Origin: Emiliania huxleyi CCMP1516
Taxonomy: Eukaryota > Haptophyta > Isochrysidales > Noelaerhabdaceae
Reading direction: 5' to 3'
DNA: 64,000 bases
Assembly: GCF_000372725.1 (NCBI RefSeq)
Contig: NW_005197803.1
Span: 319,488-383,487, forward strand
The notes under the pieces were generated by a model, which made no database searches, was not told the DNA's origin, and saw nothing but the letters and a program-made list of their open reading frames with translations. Below, piece after piece: positions 54,579 to 63,076 of this stretch; within the stretch, counting starts at the first letter, position 1; each line of letters starts with the position of its first letter. The translations under genes and the position numbers were made by a program.

Positions 54579-55819
54579 AATCCACAGAGGTGGAAACAGT
54601 GGGAGGAGGCCAGGTGCCGGTCGGGGTGGGGAAGGAAGCTATCGAGGGGGCCGTCGAAGCCCGAGAGAGAACAGACCCAGCGGCGGCGGGGTTCGGACTT
54701 TTTGCGGGTGTGGTGTGGTTGACTGGTGTCGCCTTCCCATCAATCAATCAATCAGTCTGGTGTGTCGAGCTCCTGTGTGGCCGTCACCGCCCGTCTTGCG
54801 TCCACCCATACCGCGCCGGTGTCCCAGTCGTTGGTCGGACTGTGTTTCGCCTTCCTATCTTCTATCAAGACCAAACCCCCCCACCTGCTAACGGGCCAGG
54901 CCTCTAGAGACAGGACCATACCCCCCCACTCCCCTCCCTCGCCCCACCGCCGGTCGCCTTAGTTACTGCTAGGCTCCAGGAGAGAGCTGGCTGCAGACAC
55001 CGACACGCACACTAGATCGCGCCGTCTTCCACGCCAGCACCGGCCGCCCCTGGGCCCAGCCGCCGCACCGCCACCGCCTCCTCCGTGCCGGCCTGGCGCC
55101 ACGATCAGTCGAGGCCCTCGACGAAATCCATTGGCAGCGGCGGGGCCGCTCCTGGCATATCGCCGGTCGCACCCGCGCTCGGCGAGTACAGAGTGTCCGC
55201 TTGGCGCAGCAGGTGGTACAGTGCTCTGGATGGAGCAAGGCCAAGAGGGAGATGGGGAGGGTGCTTTGTGAGTGCCCTTCCGTGGATGGTTGCGAGAACA
55301 ACTCCAATGTTCCTCATCCGCAGCGGCCGAGATGCGGAGTGTGTGTAAGCGCGGAGTGAGCGCGCTCGTTGAGACGTGCGCAGAATTCAACTTCGAAAGA
55401 ATGAAAATGCAAGGGAGCGCAGGCCGGTTGATTTTCTCTCTTTCCCGTGCCCAGAAAGAAAGAAAGAAAACAGACAACCCAAGGGAGGGATGGGAGGACG
55501 GAACGCCGCCACCACACAGGGATTTTAAGGAGAGGTGTGTGGTGCGCTAGCCGTCGCCCACCCTAGGGAGTCTGCCTCTTCCTATCTCTCTTCGCAGTCT
55601 CTCTCCGATTCTCGCTGCAACCTTCATGCCACCTCGCGGTCGTCCCACTCTCGTCGTTCTCTCCCTTGTCATTTCCTCCTCTGTCGCGTCGTTCCCTTCT
55701 GCCTCGTCCTGTGACGCCGCCGCCTGCCGGTCCCTTGTTCTCGCGGCTTCTTTCGCCTTTCGGCGCCCAGTGCCGCGCTGCATTTTAAATTCTTTTCTAC
55801 GCGAAGACGCGTCCCTGCC
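54579..55819. other. Intergenic region with dispersed elements
   Basis: 54766-54860 is a diverged piece of the 105-bp repeat (CGTCCACCCATACCGCG). 55445-55770 is a third copy of the ATGCC-start element. An AAATTCTTTT motif lies 30 bases before the next ATG. No independent gene. Confidence 0.6.
55445..55770 (+). mobile_element. Dispersed element, copy 3 of the ATGCC-start repeat, carrying an AT-hook-like ORF start
   Basis: AAGAAAGAAAACAGACAACC, AAGGGAGGGATGGGAGGACG, CACCACACAGGGATTTTAAG, GCTAGCCGTCGCCCACC, then ATG at 55626 opening MPPRGRPTLVVLSLVISSSV. RGRP is the core of AT-hook DNA-binding motifs. The frame is lost after about 45 codons where the unique sequence of the CHAT gene begins. Confidence 0.7.
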
Positions 55820-58800
55820 ATGGTCAACAAACACTGGGCGCTGGAGTTCACGTGGAACCCCGCTGTCGACTCCGGCGGCGACCGTCGAGACGAAGTCCGA
55901 GCTCACCTCCTCCTCCGCGCTGAGGGCCTCATCTTGAACCGGGGTCCGGTGTGCGCATTCGCATGCGTTGATGACGGGCTCGGCCTGCGAGCCTTTGCCG
56001 TCCTGAGGGCAGGCAGGCAAGCAGAGAGCTGGTTCCGCAACAAGTTCCAGACCAGCAAGTTCCAGACCGGATCATGGAGCGAGTCGGAGGTTGCCCCGCC
56101 AGAGACGGGCAACAAAAATGCACAGGAGGACAGGCTGCAAAAGTGGCGCAGCCGCTTCCGTGATGACCCCAACTATCCCAACTATAAAGAGAGGCCACGG
56201 CCGCCCTCCGCCGAGGAGACCCCGCAGCCCCTGAGCTCGGCCTCGCCTGAAGCGAACGATCTGGTGCGGGAGCTCGGGCAGTTCGGCCCTCTGTCCGACA
56301 TCCTGACGCAGCCAGACCAGGAGATCGTCGATTGGCTCTTGAAGAACGCCGAGCCGTCTCTCGTTTGCGACTTCGGGGCTTTCGGTAGCAACGTGCTGCC
56401 GTTCCTCTCCGCGCCGCCTGACTTGACGCACACCCTCGCATCAGTCAAAACTGGCTGCGAGACGCTGCTCCTGCCGGAGAATCGGAAGCGTCTGGCAGAG
56501 CACATGGGCAGCCTCGGCTACCGCAGCGGCAGCGGCGGACCAACGCTTTTGGCAATCAGGCAGGCGTGGGCTGCGCGCCTGGCCCGCGTCCGTGTCGAGC
56601 TGCGCATGCTCTTCCCCGATGGGCTGGTCGCGGACGAGGAGGAACTGCCCTTCCGACGGAGCGGCGGCGGCGGCGGCGGCGGCGGTGCGGACTGCGGCGG
56701 CGGCGGAGGCGGCGGCGGCGGCGGCGGCGGAGGCGGAGGCGGCGGCGGCGGCAGCGGCGGCGACGACGACGACGACGCGCGCCACGCGCCGCCGCGCCCG
56801 GACAAGGTCGAGTTGCTCAACAGGTGGCACGCCGAGCAGCAGTCGGCGCGGCGCAACGGCGGCGGCGGCGGCGGCGGTGGCGTGGGAGGAGGCGGCGGGG
56901 GAGGAGGCGGCGGCAGAGGGGGCAGCGGCGGAGGCGGCGGCGGCGGCGGGGACGGCAGCAGCGGCAGCGGCGGCGGGAGTGGTAGCCGCGGCGGCCTTGA
57001 GGCGATGCAAGTGGAGGCGGCGTCCGATGCTGCAGGCCTCTCTGCCATCGTTGCTTGCGTTGGCGTCGTCGAGGACACGGCGATCCCGCAGCTCGATTCC
57101 ATGCTCGACGACATGCTCGCGCAGGGCCAGCTGAGGGTCAGTGCGGCGGACTTGCAGCAGTTGCCCCTCTTTCAGAGAGCTTTCACGCCGGAGGAGCTCT
57201 CCTGCATTGGCGGCTGGGCTGCTTCGGCAGAGGGCCGGGTTGTGCCTCAGCGTTTGCCCGGTTCATGCATTTTGTGGAGCGACGACGGCGAAGGCCGCAC
57301 CATTCGGTCTGATCTGCTTGGCTCGCGCCCTGTCGTGTGCCTCCGAGTGCCCCTCGACCTCGCCCTCGTGCTTGCGCGTGTCCGCACGCCGCACGTTCTA
57401 TGCGGCAGCGCGATCTCCCTCCTCTGGTCGGCCATCAAAGCCGGCCGCCTCGGCGTCGTGCAGCAGCTGCTCGCCTCCGCACCGGCGCTGCTGGACGATG
57501 AACTCGACCCGAGCATTCTGCGGGAGGCGGGCACGTACGACTGCGAGCCGCTCTACATCGCCTGCAGCGAGGACGGCCTCCCTCTCGACACGCGGTTCGA
57601 GATGGTGCGGACCCTCGTCTCCGCCTACAGGGCGCGGGCTACGCAGCAAGGCGTCGAGGGGAACATCTTCTACGTGATCAACCGAGGGTGGAGGCCATCC
57701 GCCGAGTACCGGGCTCTTCAGGCGGCTCGCGAGCGCGGTTTTGACGACATCATGCGCTACCTCATTGAGAGCGGCGTCCCCTTCGACAGCAGTGCGGAAC
57801 CCGACCCCGCCGCGCGCGATAAGATTGATCAGATCCTGTTTCCGCACCGTATCTCCATGGACACGCTCAACCTGAACAGCGGGGCCAACGTGATCACTGA
57901 CGAGAAGATGTTGCACGCGCGCCAGCTATTCGGTCGCAACAACGCCATGGCCTGGGGCTACCTCGTGGGCAAGCACAACTTGGAGGACCGCGCACCTCCC
58001 GGTTGGTGGGCGTCTCTCGACCCCGACGAGGTGAAGAGCAGGGCGCTGCGCGACGCGATCGACACGGAGGCCAGGCTCCGGGACGTGCGCAGCCGAACGC
58101 TGCTCGCCGAGCAGGAGCGAATGCGTGAGGATCTGCTGGCGGAGCAGCTCGCGTACTCAAATCTGAGGTCGGCGGCGGCCGACCCGAAGCTCCTCTGCTT
58201 TGTCTGCAACCCCGACAACGATCCGGACGTATCCTCGCTGCCGCAGGCGCTCAACGATGCGCTGGCCGCCTCGCAAGCCATCCCCGCTCACATCTTTGGC
58301 GGCACGCAGTACTCGAAGGTGGGAGGGAAGCGGACGTTGCAGGAGGCGCAGTCCGCGGACCGCGATTGCTCGTTTGCGAGGCTCAAAGAGGAGCTGTCGG
58401 CGAGGAAGCCGTGCTACTTTCTCTTCTCGGGCCACGCCGATGTGACCGGCCCTTTCCGCGAGAAGCGGCTCGGTTTCACTAACTCGGAGGGCCAGATCAC
58501 GTCGACGGAGGTGGACAACGACCAGGTGGCAGAGCTTCTGGCCCGGAGCCAAGTTCGGCTGGTCGTCCTCAACGGCTGCGAGTCTCTCGAGCTCGCGAAG
58601 GCGTGCATCCACAAGGGCGTGCCGGCGGTCGTCTGCTGGGAGACGGTCGTGCCAGACGAGGCGGCGTACCTTTTCGTCCGTGGCTTCTTCCGCAAGCTTG
58701 CCGAGAGCCAGGAGGCTGTCGTGAGCAAGGAGGACTTCGAGTGCGCCTTCGACGTCGGCAAAGAGGCCGTCGTGAGCAAGAAGTCGGTCCACTTGACTGT

Positions 58801-59005
58801 TGTATCGGGCGAAGTCGTGACCTGCACGAAGCCGTATTTTGAGTTCGCCGACCCCATGGACAAGGATGGCAATATCATTTGCGACTTTGGCGTGAAGGGA
58901 ATGCTCGAGAGCGGCAGCTACGCAGCCGGAAAGCCGGTGCTGCTGGCGGCGGAGGGGGAGCGGCGCTGGGAGTACCGAGCGGGCGATTGGCGGGCAGTCG
59001 ATTAG
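55820..59005 (+). CDS. CHAT-domain cysteine protease-like protein with ankyrin-like region
   Basis: 1061 residues, ATG 55820, TAG 59003-59005, no intron needed. The C-terminal third is a CHAT domain (caspase/separase superfamily): KPCYFLFSGHADVTGPF with catalytic His872, and VRLVVLNGCESLELAKACIH with catalytic Cys920, 48 residues apart as usual, followed by GVPAVVCWETVVPDEAAYLF. A helical linker precedes it (RLRDVRSRTLLAEQERMRED). An ankyrin-like segment (LLWSAIKAGRLGVVQQLLAS) and two poly-Gly tracts (about 56665-56760, 56865-56990) lie in the middle. The first 90 residues contain a tandem KFQTSKFQTG and may derive from repeat sequence. Expected to cleave a protein when triggered; CHAT proteases act in cell-death and defence systems in bacteria, but the target here is unknown. 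Confidence 0.85.
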   Translation: MVNKHWALEFTWNPAVDSGGDRRDEVRAHLLLRAEGLILNRGPVCAFACVDDGLGLRAFAVLRAGRQAESWFRNKFQTSKFQTGSWSESEVAPPETGNKNAQEDRLQKWRSRFRDDPNYPNYKERPRPPSAEETPQPLSSASPEANDLVRELGQFGPLSDILTQPDQEIVDWLLKNAEPSLVCDFGAFGSNVLPFLSAPPDLTHTLASVKTGCETLLLPENRKRLAEHMGSLGYRSGSGGPTLLAIRQAWAARLARVRVELRMLFPDGLVADEEELPFRRSGGGGGGGGADCGGGGGGGGGGGGGGGGGGGSGGDDDDDARHAPPRPDKVELLNRWHAEQQSARRNGGGGGGGGVGGGGGGGGGGRGGSGGGGGGGGDGSSGSGGGSGSRGGLEAMQVEAASDAAGLSAIVACVGVVEDTAIPQLDSMLDDMLAQGQLRVSAADLQQLPLFQRAFTPEELSCIGGWAASAEGRVVPQRLPGSCILWSDDGEGRTIRSDLLGSRPVVCLRVPLDLALVLARVRTPHVLCGSAISLLWSAIKAGRLGVVQQLLASAPALLDDELDPSILREAGTYDCEPLYIACSEDGLPLDTRFEMVRTLVSAYRARATQQGVEGNIFYVINRGWRPSAEYRALQAARERGFDDIMRYLIESGVPFDSSAEPDPAARDKIDQILFPHRISMDTLNLNSGANVITDEKMLHARQLFGRNNAMAWGYLVGKHNLEDRAPPGWWASLDPDEVKSRALRDAIDTEARLRDVRSRTLLAEQERMREDLLAEQLAYSNLRSAAADPKLLCFVCNPDNDPDVSSLPQALNDALAASQAIPAHIFGGTQYSKVGGKRTLQEAQSADRDCSFARLKEELSARKPCYFLFSGHADVTGPFREKRLGFTNSEGQITSTEVDNDQVAELLARSQVRLVVLNGCESLELAKACIHKGVPAVVCWETVVPDEAAYLFVRGFFRKLAESQEAVVSKEDFECAFDVGKEAVVSKKSVHLTVVSGEVVTCTKPYFEFADPMDKDGNIICDFGVKGMLESGSYAAGKPVLLAAEGERRWEYRAGDWRAVD

Positions 59006-59274
59006 CGCGCGCCGCGCTCGCCGCGCCAGGGACTAGAGCCGAGCGTACTCTACTCGCCACGTTTATCTCTGGCGCGTGGCCCGCCCACCTCTCCGCTCTC
59101 CCACTCCCTCCCGCCCGAGCATGCCATGCGTTTTTTATAGAGAGTGAGTGTGTACGTGGGTGGCGCATATGCCTTACAGTCAGCATGCAGTACTAACCTA
59201 TAGCAGTGAGTGTGACGGCACGCGTATAGTCCATGCGGCAGCGACGCCGCACGCTGGTGACGCCGCGAGCGCGA

Positions 59275-60675
59275 CTACCACGTGCGCAACAGCGCGCTGC
59301 CGTCGTAGCGCTGGTAGGCGAGGAGGTACTCGGGGTAGACGTACGTGCCCTTGAAGACGACAAACTCGCGGTAGCGCTGGATGGCGCCGCCGAGCTCTGC
59401 GATGAGCGAGTGGTAGTGCATCGTGGGCGTGATGCCCGGGATGGGCGCAAGCTCGCGGAACGTCACCGGGAAGATTGGGTGGCCGCCGTCCATTGCGCAC
59501 GCATCTTCTCCCGTATGCTGGGTGCGAACAGAATGCCCGAGGGCGACGCGGCAGGCGAGCACGTAGAAGACGTCGCCGGGGTGCCGCACGGTGTTGCCGC
59601 CGTACAGCCGCCTGTGCAGCTCCATCGATGCGTCGTAGCGAGGGTCGGCAGACACGTACTGGTCGGTCTTGCCGACGTCTTCGGCGAGGTAGATGCCGTC
59701 GCCAAAGGCGGAGCCCGCGTTGACACCGCTGAACCGCTCGTTGAGGCCGTTGGCGAGGAGGTCGAGCAGCCTCTCTGGGCTCGTGCCATGCAGCAGCAGC
59801 CTCTCGTTTGCGCCCTGCGCGAACTGGAAGCCGCGCGCCGGCGCAGGCAAGCCCGGCGGGTTCTGGACGCCTGTCCTACGAAGCTTCTCCATCTCCGCCC
59901 CGACGCCGCTCACTGCCGCCTGGTACTGCGCCTGCCGTGCAGGGTGGTCGATCCTCCAGGCGCAGCGGAGCTTGAGGTTGTCGAACGGACCGTACCGTTG
60001 TTGCACGTCCTTGCCCTTGCCGAGCTGGGACGGGTCCTGCGTCACGAGCAGCCCCGCGAGCGCGCGGAAGAGGTCTGGCTGCTCGCTCGAGACGATCGGC
60101 CGCAGCGCGAAGCCAATCTCGGCGAGCGAGTTGCTCGCCTTTGCGTCTCGCGCACCGCTGCTGCCTTGCCCGCCGAATGCCGCGCCGCCCCTCGGCGCGT
60201 GGTGCGGCGCTTGCCGGGCGTAGGCGGGTGTTAGCCCATGCTGGTGCACAGGGGCTGGCATGCTGGGATACATGCCACCGCAGAGACCGGCGCCGCCGGC
60301 GCCACTGCTGCTACAGCTCGGGCCGTGCTGGCACTGTGGCGGCATACCGGCGAATGCCCTGCCACCGACCGCGCCGGCACCGCCTGGCATCTGGCTACCC
60401 ATGTAGCCGCCCGAGTAACCACTGGGCATGATGCCGCCCCTGGCGCCACCCGGGAAGCCACCAGCCAGCGATTGCATCATATCGGCACCAGTGTCAGGGC
60501 TTTGCACGTTCCCGTCATGCACTTCCACCACGGTGCCAGCCTGCGAGCCGGTCTCGATCCGCACTGTGCCTCCGCCGTTGCCCCAAGAGACGACTGTGCC
60601 GTTCTGCCCGTTAGCTCCGGAATAGGGGGCGTAGAGACCTACGACTCGCACGCGAGTGCCTGGGGGCGCGTGCAT
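59275..60675 (-). CDS. PARP-domain ADP-ribosyltransferase with SH3-like N-terminus
   Basis: 466 residues, ATG 60673-60675, TAG 59275-59277, single exon. The N-terminus is a barrel module (GTRVRVVGLYAPYSGANGQN, GTVVSWGNGGGTVRIETGSQ). Then comes a Gly/Met/Pro/Ser low-complexity region with few charges. The C-terminal PARP catalytic fold has LLLHGTSPERLLDLLANGLN (the H), SAFGDGIYLAEDVGKTDQYV (the Y) and YREFVVFKGTYVYPEYLLAY, where the third catalytic residue position does not show an obvious Glu, suggesting mono- rather than poly-ADP-ribosylation. PARPs transfer ADP-ribose from NAD. A dispersed repeat (60744-60832) sits just upstream. Confidence 0.87.
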   Translation of the reverse strand: MHAPPGTRVRVVGLYAPYSGANGQNGTVVSWGNGGGTVRIETGSQAGTVVEVHDGNVQSPDTGADMMQSLAGGFPGGARGGIMPSGYSGGYMGSQMPGGAGAVGGRAFAGMPPQCQHGPSCSSSGAGGAGLCGGMYPSMPAPVHQHGLTPAYARQAPHHAPRGGAAFGGQGSSGARDAKASNSLAEIGFALRPIVSSEQPDLFRALAGLLVTQDPSQLGKGKDVQQRYGPFDNLKLRCAWRIDHPARQAQYQAAVSGVGAEMEKLRRTGVQNPPGLPAPARGFQFAQGANERLLLHGTSPERLLDLLANGLNERFSGVNAGSAFGDGIYLAEDVGKTDQYVSADPRYDASMELHRRLYGGNTVRHPGDVFYVLACRVALGHSVRTQHTGEDACAMDGGHPIFPVTFRELAPIPGITPTMHYHSLIAELGGAIQRYREFVVFKGTYVYPEYLLAYQRYDGSALLRTW

Positions 60676-60743
60676 TTTGCCGCGTGAATAATGGCGATTT
60701 GGTTTCTTTTCGCTGGGGCTGCAGAATAATGAGGTGACTTGGA

Positions 60744-60990
60744 CCACCAAGAGCTGGCTGGGGCTGCAGAAGCAGCGCATCTCAGTCGTTCTTCACACGG
60801 CCATCGCAGAGCAGGTCGTGAATGAGCTTGCCTGTGGCGGGGGTGGGCGGGTGCACGGAGCTATTGCAATAAGTGCCTCGCCACCCTCGCAGGAGTCGCT
60901 TAGGCGGCTCCCGTGGTGTACCTGTGTTAGTGCCAGTGCGCGCCAGTCCCGTGCCCAGTGTTGTGCGAGGGAGTTTTGTTGTAAAATTCT
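60744..60990 (+). repeat. Two adjacent dispersed repeat copies
   Basis: 60744-60832 is copy 2 of CACCAAGAGCTGGCTGGGGC (other at 30673). 60868-60990 is the AGTCGCTTAGGCGGCTCC plus CCTGTGTTAGTGCCAGTGCG repeat (also 38060-38170), ending in TTGTAAAATTCTTTTCGC with a second GTTTTGTTGTAAAATCTTC. Confidence 0.85.
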
Positions 60991-61117
60991 TTTCGCTGCG
61001 AGGGAGTTTTGTTGTAAAATCTTCTGCCCCCCTTTTTACTACTTTCCCGCCACTGCGTCACCTCATATCATCTCAACTCATTTCTTTTCTAGGCCACTCT
61101 CGGCTCTCGCTCCATCC

Positions 61118-61456
61118 CTTCGTCGCAGTCGCACACATGCACACTCCACACCGCACCGCGCGCCCGCCCACTGCCCCGCCCAGGCGGGAAAGAAGATATG
61201 AGGAGATGGGACAGCAAAGGAGGAAGCCACGAACACGTATGGGAGGTTTCAGTTGTGCGCCACGCTGCCCGGCGTTTCTCACTTTCCGGGACAGCCCCGC
61301 CTTTTGAGGCAAGAAAGTGACGGCTACCCCGTACGCCCTGTTGCTTCTACCCCAACGCCGACCGCCCATTCCCCCCTCCTCGTTCCCCCCTCGAATTCTT
61401 CGGCCCCGACAAGACGCCCGACGCTGGGCCTCTGCCCCGCACGCCCCCGCCCCTAA
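61118..61456 (-). repeat. 340-bp dispersed repeat, inverted copy 2
   Basis: Inverse of 26960-27300, about 34 kb away, with few differences visible. Confidence 0.85.
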
Positions 61457-61613
61457 GCTACTATATCGGAATGCCGATCCAGTGGCGCTCCTTCCTCAGC
61501 ACGACGACGTCGGAGTCCACAACAAACTCAATGCTGGAAGGTGCCAGCGGTGGACTCGTGTTCCGTCTGAACCACAGCTGTCCCGACTCGACCGCCGGCG
61601 TCCCGGTCCGCAC

Positions 61614-61720
61614 TTGGAGCACTTGGAGTGCAGTCATTAACCTCACATCCAGGGCCGGGGAGCTCAGAAGCGCACCCAGCGGGCCGGATGATCGGTGTCG
61701 GGTTACGGGCAAGAGAGCCC
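61614..61720 (+). repeat. Dispersed repeat GGAGCACTTGGAGTGC, long copy
   Basis: Full-length match to the inverted copy at 21195-21301, including CGGATGATCGGTGTCGGGTT. The first 57 bases match 34223-34280 and 42501-42559. Confidence 0.85.
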
Positions 61721-61722
61721 CC

Positions 61723-62115
61723 AAGATGGCGGCTCGCGCCCCCGGCCGTGCACCAGCATGCCTCTCTAGTCCCGCCTGTGCCACCCAGATACCGAGGGCG
61801 GCGCGCACTCTTCGACTTGGGCTATTATCTGGCCTCGGGAGGGCGGCGGGGGGCAGCGGCGTAGAGGGGCGGCGGCGAGCTCCCGGTGGCAAATACTCGC
61901 CTCACAGTCCAAGATGGCGGCTCGCGCCCCCGGCCGTGCTCTGGCGTGCCTCTCTAGTCCTGCCTGCCACCCAGATACCGAGGGCGGCGCGCACTCTTCG
62001 ACTTCTCTTGACTTGGGCTATTATCTGGCCTCGGGAGGGCGGCGGCGGCGGTGTACCAAAAAGTAGGGGCGGCGGCGAGCTCCCGGTGGCAAATGCTCGC
62101 CTCACAGTCCAAGAT
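61723..62115 (+). repeat. Tandem repeat of about 190-200 bp, two full units
   Basis: Units begin AAGATGGCGGCTCGCGCCCC at 61723 and 61911; a third starts at 62111 (AAGATGGCGCGGCTCAC). Each unit includes ACCCAGATACCGAGGGCGGC, TTGGGCTATTATCTGGCCTC and GAGCTCCCGGTGGCAAAT. Confidence 0.85.
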
Positions 62116-62211
62116 GGCGCGGCTCACACGCCCAACCATGCTCTGGTGCGTCGATTGGGTCGCGTCTGCTGCCCGTGTCTCTGTCTTATCGGCACGACGA
62201 CAACAAGCTAC

Positions 62212-62428
62212 CCCTAACCCTAACCCTAACCCTAACCCGTACCCTAACCCGTACCCTAACCCGTACCCTAACCCGAAGAACTCGGAGCATTCACCGAGAG
62301 CTCGCGTCAACGGACCGCTAGTTCCTCCATTCCGACCCGAAGCGGCCCGTTCTTAGGAGCTGCACAACGGCTTGAACTCTCTGACCCTAACCCTAACCCT
62401 AACCCTAACGCTAACCCTAACCCTACTC
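62212..62428 (+). repeat. Interstitial telomere-type repeats CCCTAA
   Basis: CCCTAACCCTAACCC runs at 62212-62275 with CCGTACCCTAAC variants, and again at 62382-62428. In between is non-repeat sequence. It sits inside the contig and not at an end. Confidence 0.85.
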
Positions 62429-63076
62429 GAGTAACCCTCGCTCGGCTGTGGGTCAGGCTGTGCTGTATAAGGCGCGCGAGGCTGGGTGCTTTGCTACCTT
62501 GCTTGTGTCTCCCGTGGCCGGGACGCTTGGTTGGGTGGTGGGGGTGGGTCGGTCTGTGTGGGTGGGTTCCTCGCCTCATCAGCCGGGCCGTGAGGTGGGT
62601 GGTGCTGGGGGTGGGTTGGGTGGTTCCAAGCCTCAGCCGGACCGTGAGGTGGGTGGGGTGGGGTGGGTGGGTGGTTCTAAGCCTCAGCCGGGCCATGAGG
62701 TCGGTGGGTGGGTGGGTGGCTCAAGAAGCTCCGTGCACGTGAACGGAGGTGCAGAGGCACGTGGTCTGAGAAAAAACGAAACGCAGAGGTCAAGGGGGGA
62801 ACGAAGAGAGGCGCAAAAGCTGCCCTCGCCTCGCCCTCGCCCGGCGCGACGCAGCGCGTTGAGTGCCCGCGCGCCTGTCCGGCCGCCTCGCCCACCAACC
62901 AACACTGCAGCGAGCCCGTGCATACTGCACGCCGTGCTGCGAAAACGCCGCCACTGCCGCCCGAGCAAGTAGACGCAAGCGACGCGAATCTGGCAATTTC
63001 CCGCATGCTCAGCCCACTTTATGCTGCTGACGCTCGCCCGCCGTCACCTGCGCCCTCGCAGATCCAACCAAGCACA

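Larger units (their letters stand above)
60676..63076. other. Repeat block with no gene
   Basis: In order: dispersed repeat copies (60744-60832, 60868-60990), the inverted 340-bp repeat (61118-61456), a repeat copy at 61614-61720, a 190-200 bp tandem repeat (61723-62115), interstitial telomeric repeats (62212-62428), GGTGGGTGG-rich sequence (62520-62720), and the 5' flank of the Popeye gene. Confidence 0.75.

Noticed and set aside
62212-62428. A true chromosome end
   Set aside because: Single-copy genes continue on both sides and the array contains variant units and interruptions.
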